From Adhaeretor mobilis (lineage in GTDB: Bacteria; Planctomycetota; Planctomycetia; Pirellulales; Lacipirellulaceae): DNA of 64,000 nucleotides. A program made the translations under genes and the position numbers. Below the pieces are notes generated by a model, which worked only from the letters and a program-made list of their open reading frames with translations, made no database searches and was not told the DNA's origin. Shown in pieces: positions 1 to 9,316 of this stretch. The stretch covers positions 2,357,501 to 2,421,500 of the forward strand of contig NZ_CP036263.1 in assembly GCF_007741515.1 (NCBI RefSeq). The letters are read 5' to 3'. Each line of letters starts with the position of its first letter. Position 1 is the first letter of the stretch.

Positions 1-242
1 ATAACAGGGCCGGACTCGAATTCACCAGGGCTACAGAGACTGTTCGAGGCAACTGACATAGCTTACATCTTAACCAAGTCTTAATCTTATGTCTTTCCAG
101 AGTTGTTGCCTGAAAAGCTTTTTTCTCCTGCTAGGTGAGCCCCTTCGGATATCTTCTGGTTACGGCGACCTAACAAGCCCTGCACAATAGGTTGCTTTCC
201 AACTTTCCGAATCGACCAACCGCTAAAGCCCCTGAAGCCGTA

Positions 243-1181
243 ATGTTTCAGCAGTTATCAGATTACTCCGCTTATCTCGCCGTACGCTTAGTCGTGGGGC
301 TGGTGCAGGCGCTGCCTTTGAAGGTGGTTGACGATGCTTCCGCACCGCTTGCCCGGCTGATGTGGCGGGTCCTGCGGATTCGCAAGAAAGTTGTCCAGCA
401 GAATCTGCAGATCGCCTTTCCGCAGGCATCCTCTGAAGAGCACGAGCAGATCGCTCTCGGAATGTGGCGGCACCTGTTCTTAATGATCGCGGAGATTGCC
501 CACGCTTCGCGCAAGGTGCATCGTACGAATTGGCGAGAGCAATCTTCGATACCCGACATGCCTACGCTCGTTCGACAAATGCTCAGTGGTCGTCCTACGG
601 TGATTATCTCGGGGCACTTGGGCAATTTCGAGTTGGGTGGTTACCTACTTGGGTTGCATGGATTCCCGACACACACGATTGCTCGCAAGCTCGACAACCC
701 GTACCTCGATCGTTGGGTTACCGAATTTCGTGGCAAGACGGGGCAGCACATGCTGCCCAAAAATGACAGTAGCCGTCAAATCGCTCATCTACTGGAGAGT
801 GGCGGCACGCTTGTCCTGCTGGGAGACCAATACGCAGGCGATACGGCTTGCTGGGTCGACTTCTTCGGCAAGCCGGCCTCCACGCATAAAGCGGTGGCGG
901 TGTTCACGCTCAGCGGCCAGGCTCCCACCGCGATTAGTGCTGTACTGCGAAAAGGCGGCCCGTTGCATTTCGAGATGTGCCTAGCCGATCTTGTCGACCC
1001 AATGGTAGATGACTTTCAGAAGGGGACTATTCCCGCCCTTACCCAGTGGTACACCGATGGACTGGAGCAACTCGTGCGCAAAGCGCCTGAGCAATACTGG
1101 TGGGTCCACCGTCGCTGGAAGGGCACGCCTACTGACCGCCGCGAGCGGCGTCGCAAGCGCCGGGCAAAGCCGGCAGCCTGA
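243..1181 (+). CDS. LpxL/HtrB-type lysophospholipid (lipid A) acyltransferase
   Basis: Probable acyltransferase of the LpxL/HtrB family, which adds a secondary acyl chain to a lipid A precursor or related lipid at the inner membrane. The family H-x4-E catalytic motif is seen as GHLGNFE (H125, E130), in a protein of 312 aa, close to the usual 290-310. The N-terminal stretch around residues 10-25 is hydrophobic, as expected for the membrane anchor, and the C-terminus is strongly basic. The reading frame stays open to a TTG at 192, but the ATG at 243 matches the family length better. The gene stands alone, with about 270 bp of featureless DNA behind it. The family call is firm; the exact lipid substrate is not visible. 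Confidence 0.85.
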   Translation: MFQQLSDYSAYLAVRLVVGLVQALPLKVVDDASAPLARLMWRVLRIRKKVVQQNLQIAFPQASSEEHEQIALGMWRHLFLMIAEIAHASRKVHRTNWREQSSIPDMPTLVRQMLSGRPTVIISGHLGNFELGGYLLGLHGFPTHTIARKLDNPYLDRWVTEFRGKTGQHMLPKNDSSRQIAHLLESGGTLVLLGDQYAGDTACWVDFFGKPASTHKAVAVFTLSGQAPTAISAVLRKGGPLHFEMCLADLVDPMVDDFQKGTIPALTQWYTDGLEQLVRKAPEQYWWVHRRWKGTPTDRRERRRKRRAKPAA

Positions 1182-1453
1182 GGGCTACTACGAAATCATA
1201 TTCCCAGTTTCCTTACTGGAATAATTGCCGCGGATTGGCGATCCACTGGTACGCTGCTCCTTGAGTTTGACTTACTTTTTGAGCTTTCGAGCAGGGAATT
1301 CCGGCGAAAGGTTTCCGACGACCCGTTGGCTAGCCTCTGTTCAGAATGACACGAGTATCTCGCTTGACACCCTCCCCGCTGATGCACGGCTCTGTCATAC
1401 TTGTGTGCTTGCCCTTCCGTCACTGAGTTTCAGCCCCGTGGTCAGCTTCGCAC

Positions 1454-2410
1454 GTGTACCGTCTTCGGCCGTTTGAAAATTCGGACCCCCCGCATCTCGC
1501 GGAAATCTGGCGCAGCCAACCGCCCCAGCGCGGTTTGCTCCAGCCGGTCTCCTCGATGCTCTTGGAGTACGGCGTCCTCTCGAAAATGCACTTCGATCGT
1601 CAAGGCCTGATCGTTGCCACGCACGACGAGCGCCCCGTCGGCTTTGTTCACGCAGGTTTCGGACCCGATGACGCAGGCATGGCACTGGACACGAGCTTTG
1701 GCACGACGCATGTCCTGATGTTGCACGCCTCGCATCAGAGTGAAGCTCTGGCCGACGAACTACTTGCTGCCAGCGAAGCCTACCAGCGTACACGCGGAGC
1801 CAAGGTGCTTTACGCCGGTGGAGTGCAGCCGTTGAATTCTTTCTATTTGGGACTGTACGGCGGCAGCGAAATTCCCGGCGTACTACCGACAGACCTCACC
1901 TTCCACGAGGCTTGCCAGCGCGCCAACTACGATGTGGTCGATCAGGTTTGTATCTTCCAGGCAGATCTCGCCAGTTTCCGTCCGCCAGTGTCACGTGAGA
2001 TTCGCAATCTCAAACGCAACACCAAGATTACCGAGCAACTTGATCCCCGCTCGAAAACTTGGTGGGAAGCCTGTGTGTGGGGCGGCTTACAGCGCAATCG
2101 TTTTCAGTTGATCGATAAATACAAAGACGACATTCTCGCTACCGCTTCTTTCTGGGACGTGCAACCACTCTCGACCGGTTGGGGCATGCCGACGGCTGGG
2201 TTGTTCGAGCTGATGGTCGCACTCGATTATCGTCGGCGCGGCGCCGCCAGTTACCTGCTCGGCGAAGCCGCCCGTCTGTTGCGTCGCCGCGGGATCGCCA
2301 CCTTCGAGGCGCAAACGATGGCCAGCAACGAAGCGGCACTTAAGTTCTACGAGAAGCTCGGCTTCATTGAAGTGGAACGCGGAACAATCTACCGCAAACC
2401 GGGCGGCTGA
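1454..2410 (+). CDS. GNAT-family N-acetyltransferase, probable tandem GNAT domains
   Basis: Probable acetyl-CoA-dependent N-acetyltransferase of unknown substrate. The C-terminal half (about residues 200-318) reads as a GNAT fold: a strand ending in ELMVALDYRRRGAAS, which carries the R-x-x-G-x-A acetyl-CoA loop, followed by the late motif NEAALKFYEKLGF typical of the family. The N-terminal half (1-170) has GNAT-like elements (RPFENSD near the start, SFYLGLYGG near residue 135) but a weaker acetyl-CoA loop, so it may be a degenerate second domain. The start is GTG at 1454, because no in-frame ATG gives the N-terminal strand. The gene is monocistronic. Confidence 0.75.
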   Translation: MYRLRPFENSDPPHLAEIWRSQPPQRGLLQPVSSMLLEYGVLSKMHFDRQGLIVATHDERPVGFVHAGFGPDDAGMALDTSFGTTHVLMLHASHQSEALADELLAASEAYQRTRGAKVLYAGGVQPLNSFYLGLYGGSEIPGVLPTDLTFHEACQRANYDVVDQVCIFQADLASFRPPVSREIRNLKRNTKITEQLDPRSKTWWEACVWGGLQRNRFQLIDKYKDDILATASFWDVQPLSTGWGMPTAGLFELMVALDYRRRGAASYLLGEAARLLRRRGIATFEAQTMASNEAALKFYEKLGFIEVERGTIYRKPGG

Positions 2411-2580
2411 TGTTCCTGCGCTCTCATCGAGCAATCTCTACCTAGTTGTCGAGCTGCGCGTCAGCCGGAAGAAGTGGGGCAACGAACTCGTAAGCCCCGC
2501 TGGTCTTCACTGTACCAACTCTGCTATGCTGGGGAAACAACCTCAACTCTCACCCACTCTCCCATCGGAGGATCTTGCTC

Positions 2581-4062
2581 GTGGCCACTGCTGAAATCAT
2601 GCAAGAAAAAGTCGCTCACCCTGAAATCCGTCAAACTCAGTGCTTTATTGGCGGCAAATGGTTGCCCGCGGCCAGCGGTAAGACCTTTGAGACGATCCAT
2701 CCTGCCACGGAAGAAGTGATCGCTCAAGTTGCCGAAGGAGACAAGGCAGATATCGATTTGGCAGTGGACGCTGCTCGCGCGCAGTTCGATGGTGGCGAGT
2801 GGTCGCAGATGGACGCGCGCGATCGCGGCCGGCTGATGTACAAACTGGCCGACTTACTCGAAGAGAATGCCGAAGAGCTGGCCGCGCTGGAAACGTTAGA
2901 CAACGGCAAGCCAATTCGCGACTCACGAGCAGCCGACATCCCGCTGGTGATCGATTGCATTCGCTATTACGCCGGTTGGGCAGATAAGATTGAAGGGAAA
3001 ACGATACCCATTCGAGGCAATCATTTTTGCTACACACGGAGCGAACCGATCGGCGTTGTCGGGCAGATCATTCCTTGGAACTTCCCGGCCCTGATGTGTG
3101 CTTGGAAGTGGGGCCCCGCGCTCGCTGCTGGCTGCACCATTGTGATGAAGCCGGCAGAGCAAACGCCGCTCACTTGCCTGCGGATGGCACGCTTGGCCCA
3201 GAAGGCGGGCATCCCTGATGGCGTGATCAACGTGGTTCCCGGCTTTGGCCCCACCGCTGGCGCGGCGCTGGTCGAGCATCCGAGAGTCGATAAGATTGCC
3301 TTCACCGGTGAGGATAAGACTGCCAAAATTATCCAGCGTGCCGCGACGGACACCATGAAGCGGCTCACGTTTGAACTGGGCGGCAAAAGCCCCAATGTGA
3401 TTTTCGCCGATGCCGATCTCGAAGCAGCCGTCGCCGGTTCGCACTTCGGCTTGTACTTCAATCAAGGGCAATGCTGCACTGCCGGTAGCCGGTTGTATGT
3501 GCAAGCAAGTGCCTACGACGAAGTGGTCGACCGTTTGGCCGAACGCAATCAGGCTCGTCAAGTCGGCGACCCGTTCGATCCCGCTACCGAGCATGGCCCC
3601 CAAGTGGATCAGGCGCAGTTCGACAAGATTCTTAAGTACGTCGAGTACGGCAAAGAAGATGGCGCGAAGTGCATTTCCGGTGGCGAACGGCACGGCGACC
3701 AAGGTTACTTTGTTCAGCCCACTTTGTTTGCCAACGTGACGGACGACATGCGCATCGCCCGCGAAGAAATCTTCGGCCCTGTGCTATCCGTCTTGAAGTT
3801 CGACGACGTGGACGAGATCGCCCGCCGTGCGAACGATACCAACTTTGGACTTGCAGCGGCCGTCTGGTCACGCGACATCAGCAAGGCGCATCTCCTCGCC
3901 TCGAAAATCCGCGCTGGCACCGTGTGGGTGAACTGCTACAACGTGTTCGATACCGCAGCCCCCTTCGGTGGCTTCAAGCAAAGCGGTATCGGCCGAGAAC
4001 TGGGCGAAGCCGGCTTGGCGGCGTACACGGAGAACAAGACCGTGACAGTGTCATTGGATTGA
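2581..4062 (+). CDS. NAD(P)-dependent aldehyde dehydrogenase
   Basis: Class 1/2-type aldehyde dehydrogenase oxidising an aldehyde to the acid in the cytoplasm. About 493 aa, the normal family size. Catalytic nucleophile C299 lies in [10 protein letters not shown] and the general base E265 in [14 protein letters not shown] (near residue 162) and the C-terminal [15 protein letters not shown] are also canonical. GTG at 2581 was chosen because GGAGG at 2567-2571 sits nine bases before it; TTG at 2575 would be too close. The usual FTGS-x-x-x-G coenzyme loop reads [11 protein letters not shown], lacking the Ser and the final Gly, which may affect coenzyme binding. Substrate (retinal, betaine aldehyde or other) cannot be told. 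Confidence 0.93.
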   Translation: MATAEIMQEKVAHPEIRQTQCFIGGKWLPAASGKTFETIHPATEEVIAQVAEGDKADIDLAVDAARAQFDGGEWSQMDARDRGRLMYKLADLLEENAEELAALETLDNGKPIRDSRAADIPLVIDCIRYYAGWADKIEGKTIPIRGNHFCYTRSEPIGVVGQIIPWNFPALMCAWKWGPALAAGCTIVMKPAEQTPLTCLRMARLAQKAGIPDGVINVVPGFGPTAGAALVEHPRVDKIAFTGEDKTAKIIQRAATDTMKRLTFELGGKSPNVIFADADLEAAVAGSHFGLYFNQGQCCTAGSRLYVQASAYDEVVDRLAERNQARQVGDPFDPATEHGPQVDQAQFDKILKYVEYGKEDGAKCISGGERHGDQGYFVQPTLFANVTDDMRIAREEIFGPVLSVLKFDDVDEIARRANDTNFGLAAAVWSRDISKAHLLASKIRAGTVWVNCYNVFDTAAPFGGFKQSGIGRELGEAGLAAYTENKTVTVSLD

Positions 4063-4221
4063 AACCCAATGTAGGTGTTCAACGTTAGCCGACGACCTCG
4101 GTCGCCGCGGAGTCGAAACCCACGGTAAACGTCGCCGTATGAATTGACATTAAACCAAGGGCCAACCACGCGCCGAGCAAGCTCGGCGGCTAGCGGCAAG
4201 GTTTGCTTGCTCCACTTGGCC

Positions 4222-5646
4222 TCACCGTCGCGAGCTTTCCTTCTCGCCCACCGCTAAGTGCCCGAAGAAGCGTTCTTCGCCACGTACGATGTCGAACCGC
4301 ACGGTGCCCGTCTTGGCGAGCGACTCGCTGCGGCTCATCACGTAGCGGACGTCTTGCTCGTTGGTGGTGTACCAGCGATGCACACGGACGAGGATGTCGC
4401 CGCTTACGACGCCCTCTTTCTCGGCCGAGCTGCCACTACGCACGCGAACCACTTGCATGCCTCCCTGGAAGGGCAGGCCTCGCTTGCGAAGCGTCGAGCG
4501 AGAGACGCTTTTCAATTCCAATCCCAACTTTTCCCAAGTCGATCGCGAGAACGAACCATTGGGCTCCGTGGGCGTGCTAGAGAATTCGACGGGCTTCGAC
4601 GCGATGATGCCCGAGCCTCTTGGGGGGCTCGCATCTCTGGTCGAGGAGCGGCCCGGCAAGCGAGACAGCACCAGATCGACATCCACGAGTCGGCCACTAC
4701 GGCGTACCTGCACGGGGACGCTCTCCCCGCTGCGGCGTCCAAGCAGTGCTCGCTCTACATCCAACGGACGTACGATGAGAGTGCTGCCGATTTGTTGGAT
4801 CTCGTCGCCCCGTTGCAAGCCGCTGGTATCGGCCGGGCTATCGCGACTGACCTTAACGAGAGTGACTGGGCCGAGTAGCCCGTTGGTGGCTAACGGGGTC
4901 ATACCATGCCAATTGCGGTCGAGCCGCTCGATGCTAATCAGCCCGGTGGCGATATCGAGCGCCTTGTCTACAGGAATGGCAAATCCAATACCTTGGGCAC
5001 CAGCTCGTACAGCAACGTTTACGCCGATCATTTCGCCTTCGATGTTTAGCAACGGCCCGCCAGAGTTGCCCGGGTTAATGCTCGCGTCGGTCTGAATGAG
5101 ATCGAGGTACTTCTGCGTTTCGTTTACCTGCACATTGCGATGCAACGCACTAATGACGCCTGTGGTCACGGTATTCTCGTATCCAAAAGCGTTTCCAACA
5201 GCCACAACCGATTCGCCAGTGAGCAAGTCGCTAGAGGTGCCAATTCGTAGAACGGGCAGCGGCTTCGGAGTGCGAATGCGTATCACAGCGAGGTCAGTCT
5301 CGCGGTCGTGGGCAATCACTCGAGCGGTGTAAGTCTGTCCGCCAGAAAGTGTCACGTTGATCTGGCGAACACCTTCTACCACGTGATGGTTTGTAAGAAT
5401 GTAACCGCGAGGGTCAATCACGACACCAGTGCCCATACCGTTCACCTGTCGCGTGCCGACACCTGGACCGCCGGCTTCGCCAGTAGCCGCGACCGACTTT
5501 TGGCCCTGGATGTTGACGACAGAAGGACCAGCATTTCGCACAGCTCGCACCACCGGAGTGAGCCGAGCTTCGCTGGCGGCACGTGCTTGCCCAGCAGCTA
5601 TTGCTCCACAGAACAGTAGACTGAGAGCAATAGGAAGGCGGGACAT
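4222..5646 (-). CDS. HtrA/Deg-family periplasmic serine protease with two PDZ domains
   Basis: Trypsin-like serine endoprotease of the DegP/HtrA family, acting on misfolded envelope proteins. The triad is H88 (TNHHVV), D118 (DRETDLAVI) and S195 (NPGNSGG). Two PDZ domains follow, at roughly residues 245-330 and 375-460. The first Met of the open frame (5712) precedes a second Met at 5646 that begins a clean signal peptide (MSRLPIALSLLF...GQARA); 5646 is taken as the start. Mature length about 450 aa, as in DegP/DegQ. A 353-bp gap with a small hairpin lies upstream. Confidence 0.92.
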   Translation of the reverse strand: MSRLPIALSLLFCGAIAAGQARAASEARLTPVVRAVRNAGPSVVNIQGQKSVAATGEAGGPGVGTRQVNGMGTGVVIDPRGYILTNHHVVEGVRQINVTLSGGQTYTARVIAHDRETDLAVIRIRTPKPLPVLRIGTSSDLLTGESVVAVGNAFGYENTVTTGVISALHRNVQVNETQKYLDLIQTDASINPGNSGGPLLNIEGEMIGVNVAVRAGAQGIGFAIPVDKALDIATGLISIERLDRNWHGMTPLATNGLLGPVTLVKVSRDSPADTSGLQRGDEIQQIGSTLIVRPLDVERALLGRRSGESVPVQVRRSGRLVDVDLVLSRLPGRSSTRDASPPRGSGIIASKPVEFSSTPTEPNGSFSRSTWEKLGLELKSVSRSTLRKRGLPFQGGMQVVRVRSGSSAEKEGVVSGDILVRVHRWYTTNEQDVRYVMSRSESLAKTGTVRFDIVRGEERFFGHLAVGEKESSRR

Positions 5647-5999
5647 TCCGAGGCGGCATGGACCGCGCGAGAACTTCGTACGTAAAGGGTCGCACAGACG
5701 CGAGTCGAGCATCAGCTGGGTCGTCCGAATAGGAGCAAGTCAAATCGAGCGTTGACCATGTTTGGGCAACGCTCGAGGCGACGCGAGCGCGGGGAGACTT
5801 CTGCAGTGCATGCAAGCGGGGAGCGCACGCGGAAGAAGTCACTAAGAGGAGGGATCGGCCACCCGTTACTATGTGCTTAACTCGCACAAATCGCAGCCCG
5901 CAGAGTCGGCCTAGCTTGACCGTATTGCTAGCAGAAAAGAGTGGTCAGCAGTGGCCATGCCACCCCAATGAAGGAATGAGACTCTTCGGATAGATTCGA
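5647..5999. other. intergenic gap with short hairpin
   Basis: No convincing gene. At 5746-5775 an 8-bp stem (CGAGCGTT/AACGCTCG) closes a 14-base loop in the leader of the minus-strand protease gene. It has no T-tract, so it could be a 5'-UTR structure or a protein-binding site rather than a terminator. A minus-strand open frame at 5414-5887 overlaps the protease and is a shadow. Confidence 0.4.
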
Positions 6000-6470
6000 T
6001 CAGTCCCGTCCAGGGAAAGTCAGCTGCGGCCCGAAGTTGCGCTCGACCGAACCTCGCAGCCGCATTGGCGAATCGCTAGACACGTCGGTAAACGCTGGCT
6101 GCGTAGGCACTGGTAAGAACTTGGGCGGTTGAGGTGGCACGTAGCCCACAAGCGGTGGCGTGTTCCGTTTGCGTTGTGGAGGCTCGGCGACCTGTAGCCC
6201 GCAGTTGCCTGCTTCGTCGCAGTAGACGACCTGCCCCTCGAGCTCCGATTCGTGGCAGCCCAGATCACATGTGGGATCTAATTCGCAAGACGGTTGCGCT
6301 CCGCACTCCTCGACGTAGGGTATCAGCACACTATCCAGTGCGATGGAGAAGAGATTCTCGTCCAGAATCGCACCGCAGCGGTCGGTGTGCAAATGCCGCG
6401 CGCAGCCGCTGGCAGCTAGAGCTGTTACCGCCAGGAGGGCCAGGAGCACGTTGTTGAAAGATCGAAGCAT
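6000..6470 (-). CDS. Cys-containing lipoprotein of unknown function
   Basis: I do not recognise a family. The N-terminus is a lipoprotein signal peptide: basic start, hydrophobic core, and lipobox LAASGC with the acylated Cys at about residue 22. The mature part holds many cysteines (CGAI, CGAQPSCELDPTCDLGCH, VVYCDEAGNCGLQ) and then a Pro-rich stretch, so it is likely disulfide-bonded on the outer side of the membrane. It lies alone between divergently and convergently transcribed genes. Short Cys-rich envelope lipoproteins are common in Pirellulales, which fits but does not assign a role. Confidence 0.7.
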   Translation of the reverse strand: MLRSFNNVLLALLAVTALAASGCARHLHTDRCGAILDENLFSIALDSVLIPYVEECGAQPSCELDPTCDLGCHESELEGQVVYCDEAGNCGLQVAEPPQRKRNTPPLVGYVPPQPPKFLPVPTQPAFTDVSSDSPMRLRGSVERNFGPQLTFPGRD

Positions 6471-6741
6471 GGATCAGGGAGAGATTCTAGGTGGCGTAGC
6501 GCAGCAGCGCTGCAGTTCTCCCCCCGGAGAAGTTGTTTGCCTCTAGTCACTGGATCGACCGACCAAGACGGATAATCCATCTAAACGGCAAAGTTTAGCG
6601 TATTTGCTAGCAGTCGCTCAGTGACTTCGGCCCGAGTCCAGAGGCGAGACTTTTCTAGCGAGAATAGAATTCTGGCAAGAGTTCTCCCCAACAAGAACCG
6701 CAGCGCGGAAACCAGTCCCGCTCAGCCCGGGAGGCACCGAG

Positions 6742-7836
6742 CTACTTTTTGGCATAGACAATTTTCGGCAGCACTTGCAGTCCCAGGAAGAGGGCTAGCA
6801 GTACCAGCAATGCGTGCGGCCAGTATTCGGCAACCGGAATGCCAAATAGCCCAGCGATCCAACCCACCAGCAGTAACAGCGGAGGTAGCACCATCAGGAC
6901 GCCGCAACCGAGTGCCGCCATCGTGCCCTTGAAGGCTAAGTGCTCTGTGAGTTGTTGGTGGTGTACGTCGATCATGCGCCCGCGACGTAGGCTGATTTCG
7001 ATGGAGTCGGCCAGTTCCATCGCCTGCAGGGCTGCCGGCCAAGTGGATTCGTCGGTGTCCGCCTGCAAGCCGTTCACAAATCGAGAGACGGCGCTCACAG
7101 CAGGATCAGTAGACTCATGGGATTCCTGTTCCATGCGAAGATTGCTAGCGTCGAAATGTTCGGTCACTCGCCCTCGCTCTCCCACCAGTTCGATCTTCAA
7201 CCCGGGTGAGTCGCTCACCGGCCCCACCGACCAACGCACCGGCACCGCCTGCTTGCCGAGTAGTTGCACGCTGAGTCCTGCGTAGGCGGCATCGTCATTG
7301 CCGGAGCCCAACGCCCCTATGCGATCGAGCGGTCCGGCTATGCGGATCAGCAGTTCCACATCGCGAGCAAAATGGTCGAGTACCGCCTCGCGAGTTCGAT
7401 GATCGAAAGTGCGTTCGGCGACCACTTGCTCGATCTTCCCCACTTCAGGATGTCCGTCGGTGATCCACTCGGCGAGCCTCGGTAGAAGATTGCACTCGGT
7501 GAGCGGATTGTAGTGCTGCAGCAGCGCCTGAGTCTCGCCGCGGGCCATATCGATTTCGAAATAGGCCAGCACTTCTGGCACTACCGGATGAACGGCAAGT
7601 ACGGGCAGCCCCATTTTCACCAGTTCTTGGAGTTGCTCACTACGCGGCGAGCCTTGTTCGTCGGAAGGGCCAACCAACACTGCGTCACAGGTCCCGGGGT
7701 CGGGTGCGCCCCGCCACAAATCGTTCTCCTGGTCAGACGCCTGCTCCTCGCAGCGAGTCACCTTGTGCCCGAGCTGTTCTGCGGCAGCTGCTAGGGCCAA
7801 GCAATCCGGGTCATCGCCGAGGGTGGCAAACTTCAT
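6742..7836 (-). CDS. uncharacterised protein with Rossmann-like N-terminus and two C-terminal membrane helices
   Basis: Not firmly recognised. The first ~110 residues alternate short hydrophobic strands and helices (MKFATLGDDPD, CDAVLVGPSDE, GLPVLAVHPVVPE), weakly like the dinucleotide domain of Gfo/Idh/MocA oxidoreductases, where a conserved EKP follows the fourth strand; here HPV takes that place, so catalysis is doubtful. The middle part has the two-strand layout of the Gfo/Idh C-terminal domain. Residues about 300-355 form two strong transmembrane helices, so the protein is membrane-anchored. ATG at 7836 is the first good start. A non-enzymatic descendant of the oxidoreductase family is the best guess. 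Confidence 0.6.
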   Translation of the reverse strand: MKFATLGDDPDCLALAAAAEQLGHKVTRCEEQASDQENDLWRGAPDPGTCDAVLVGPSDEQGSPRSEQLQELVKMGLPVLAVHPVVPEVLAYFEIDMARGETQALLQHYNPLTECNLLPRLAEWITDGHPEVGKIEQVVAERTFDHRTREAVLDHFARDVELLIRIAGPLDRIGALGSGNDDAAYAGLSVQLLGKQAVPVRWSVGPVSDSPGLKIELVGERGRVTEHFDASNLRMEQESHESTDPAVSAVSRFVNGLQADTDESTWPAALQAMELADSIEISLRRGRMIDVHHQQLTEHLAFKGTMAALGCGVLMVLPPLLLLVGWIAGLFGIPVAEYWPHALLVLLALFLGLQVLPKIVYAKK

Positions 7837-8010
7837 GTAGGGCTCAATAAAGTGAGGGATCTGGGGGCGGCGGGGTGGTTCTCCGCTGCGTGAACAACGG
7901 CCTCTTCAGAGCGTAATTCAACCGGCAGTAGGTAACAACGGGCTGCCCAGAAGTACGGTTTGCCTACTTTAGCCCCTGCATTTTCCGTCGAGAGATGCCC
8001 ACGAAGGTGT

Positions 8011-8016
8011 TATAAT
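8011..8016 (+). promoter_or_regulatory. extended -10 promoter element (TGTTATAAT) next to the start codon
   Basis: A perfect TATAAT preceded by TG plus one base (extended -10). Transcription would start about 6-8 bases downstream, at or next to the GTG at 8023. No good -35 hexamer is visible, which extended -10 promoters tolerate. Inferred only from sequence. Confidence 0.45.
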
Positions 8017-8022
8017 TCACTA

Positions 8023-9189
8023 GTGAACATAGCAAATCGCCCAGAATTGTCGAAGTCTCAGCACCGCCTGCTATGTTGCGGCGTCTCGCTCTGCGCGCTG
8101 GGCCTATTTGCATGCGGCGCGGCGTCCTCCCTGGCCCAGGATTCAGTCGGTCCTGGCTTGGAAGGTCCTAGAGCTGCAGCCGCCGATCCCTCTGTCAGTG
8201 AACTTGCCGAGAAGCGTATCGCCCAATTGATCCTTCAATTGGATGACGATCGGTTTATCGTTCGCGAAGGTGCCCAGCGAGAACTTGCCGCCCTCGGCGA
8301 GCCCGCGCTCCTGCAGGTTGGAAAAGCAGCCCAGAGCGAAAGTCTGGAAACTTCAACGAGAACATTGAATATCCTCCTCGAGTGGTCCGGCAACGATTCG
8401 GACACTTTCCGACTTGCCACGCTCGGCCAATTGGCCCAACTGAAGAATCGCCCTGCTGAGGCAAAGATGGCAAAGAATGCACTCGATCGAGTGCGTGAGC
8501 AGGTCGCACTGACCTATCTCCTGAAGTCCGGTGTGAAGATACAAAGAGACTTGCGTCGCAACTTGGTGCGTTCATCGCATTTTAACCTGCAGGTGGTTCT
8601 CGGGCCCGATACGAAAGTCGACGAGCAGGTACTTACCGCAATCGCCGACGTACGTAGTGCCACGATAGTGAGCTTTCACTCTGCTGAAGTGTCTGAGGAG
8701 TTGCTGAAAACCCTAGAGTCGGCCAAACAGCTAACTCGCTTGGAGTTTTACGGGACTCCTGTTTCCAAGGCGATGCTAGCTCGACTCAAAGAGAAAATGC
8801 CCCACTTACAAGAGATCGACGTTCGCAGCGGGGCTCGCTTGGGTGTGCGTGGTGACCCTGTCGTGCAAAACGGACGCATTGGGGACGTGGAAAAGGGCAG
8901 TGCGGCAGATCGAGCTGGTTTGCGGAAAAACGACGTTGTGACCCATGTCGATGGCGAAGCAGTGAAGAGCTTCGAGCACCTCATTCGGCTGGTCGCTAAG
9001 CACAACCCGACCGAGACCGCGCTGCTAACGGTTGAGCGCAGCGGCGCGCTGAAGCCGCTGGAGATTGAGGTGACCTTCGACCGCTGGGGCGAGGAAGACC
9101 TCACGGATTCGAGAAGCACGCAGATAACGCTGCACGATCTGCGACAACGCTCTTCCCAAGATCATCAGATATTGCAGCGCCGGCGGTAG
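8023..9189 (+). CDS. secreted PDZ-domain protein with HEAT-like N-terminal region
   Basis: Exported protein of unknown role. GTG at 8023 gives a signal peptide whose core contains CCGVSLCALGLFACG, ending near ASSLAQ; starting at the open-frame TTG (7960) would put 21 extra residues ahead of it. Residues ~45-110 (DDDRFIVREGAQRELAALG...) resemble the HEAT-like segments of many planctomycete secreted proteins. A short leucine-rich part (about 200-260) follows, then one PDZ domain (about 275-355: GRIGDVEKGSAADRAGL, DVVTHVDGEAV). No protease domain is present, so it is probably a binding or scaffold protein. It has its own -10 element and terminator, so it is monocistronic. Confidence 0.75.
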   Translation: MNIANRPELSKSQHRLLCCGVSLCALGLFACGAASSLAQDSVGPGLEGPRAAAADPSVSELAEKRIAQLILQLDDDRFIVREGAQRELAALGEPALLQVGKAAQSESLETSTRTLNILLEWSGNDSDTFRLATLGQLAQLKNRPAEAKMAKNALDRVREQVALTYLLKSGVKIQRDLRRNLVRSSHFNLQVVLGPDTKVDEQVLTAIADVRSATIVSFHSAEVSEELLKTLESAKQLTRLEFYGTPVSKAMLARLKEKMPHLQEIDVRSGARLGVRGDPVVQNGRIGDVEKGSAADRAGLRKNDVVTHVDGEAVKSFEHLIRLVAKHNPTETALLTVERSGALKPLEIEVTFDRWGEEDLTDSRSTQITLHDLRQRSSQDHQILQRRR

Positions 9190-9227
9190 CGTGGTTATGG
9201 CAATGCATCGCCTCTTCCAGCGCAGCG

Positions 9228-9268
9228 AACAGGCTGGCTACCCGATGGGCAGCCAGCCTGTTTCTTCC
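9228..9268 (+). terminator. rho-independent terminator of the PDZ gene
   Basis: Perfect 12-bp stem (AACAGGCTGGCT at 9228-9239 with AGCCAGCCTGTT at 9251-9262), 11-base loop, then a pyrimidine run TTTCTTCC. It sits 38 bases after the PDZ gene stop and reads in its direction. Confidence 0.8.
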
Positions 9269-9316
9269 CCCCTGGTTATCTGAAATTCGCTGTGAGTCGC
9301 TGGCGGACAAGTTTGT

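Noticed and set aside
2923-3702. 259-aa minus-strand open frame inside the aldehyde dehydrogenase gene
   Set aside because: Shadow frame; the plus-strand enzyme has all catalytic motifs.
5746-5775. Hairpin as a rho-independent terminator
   Set aside because: No T-tract on either strand and it lies in the 5' leader of the protease gene.
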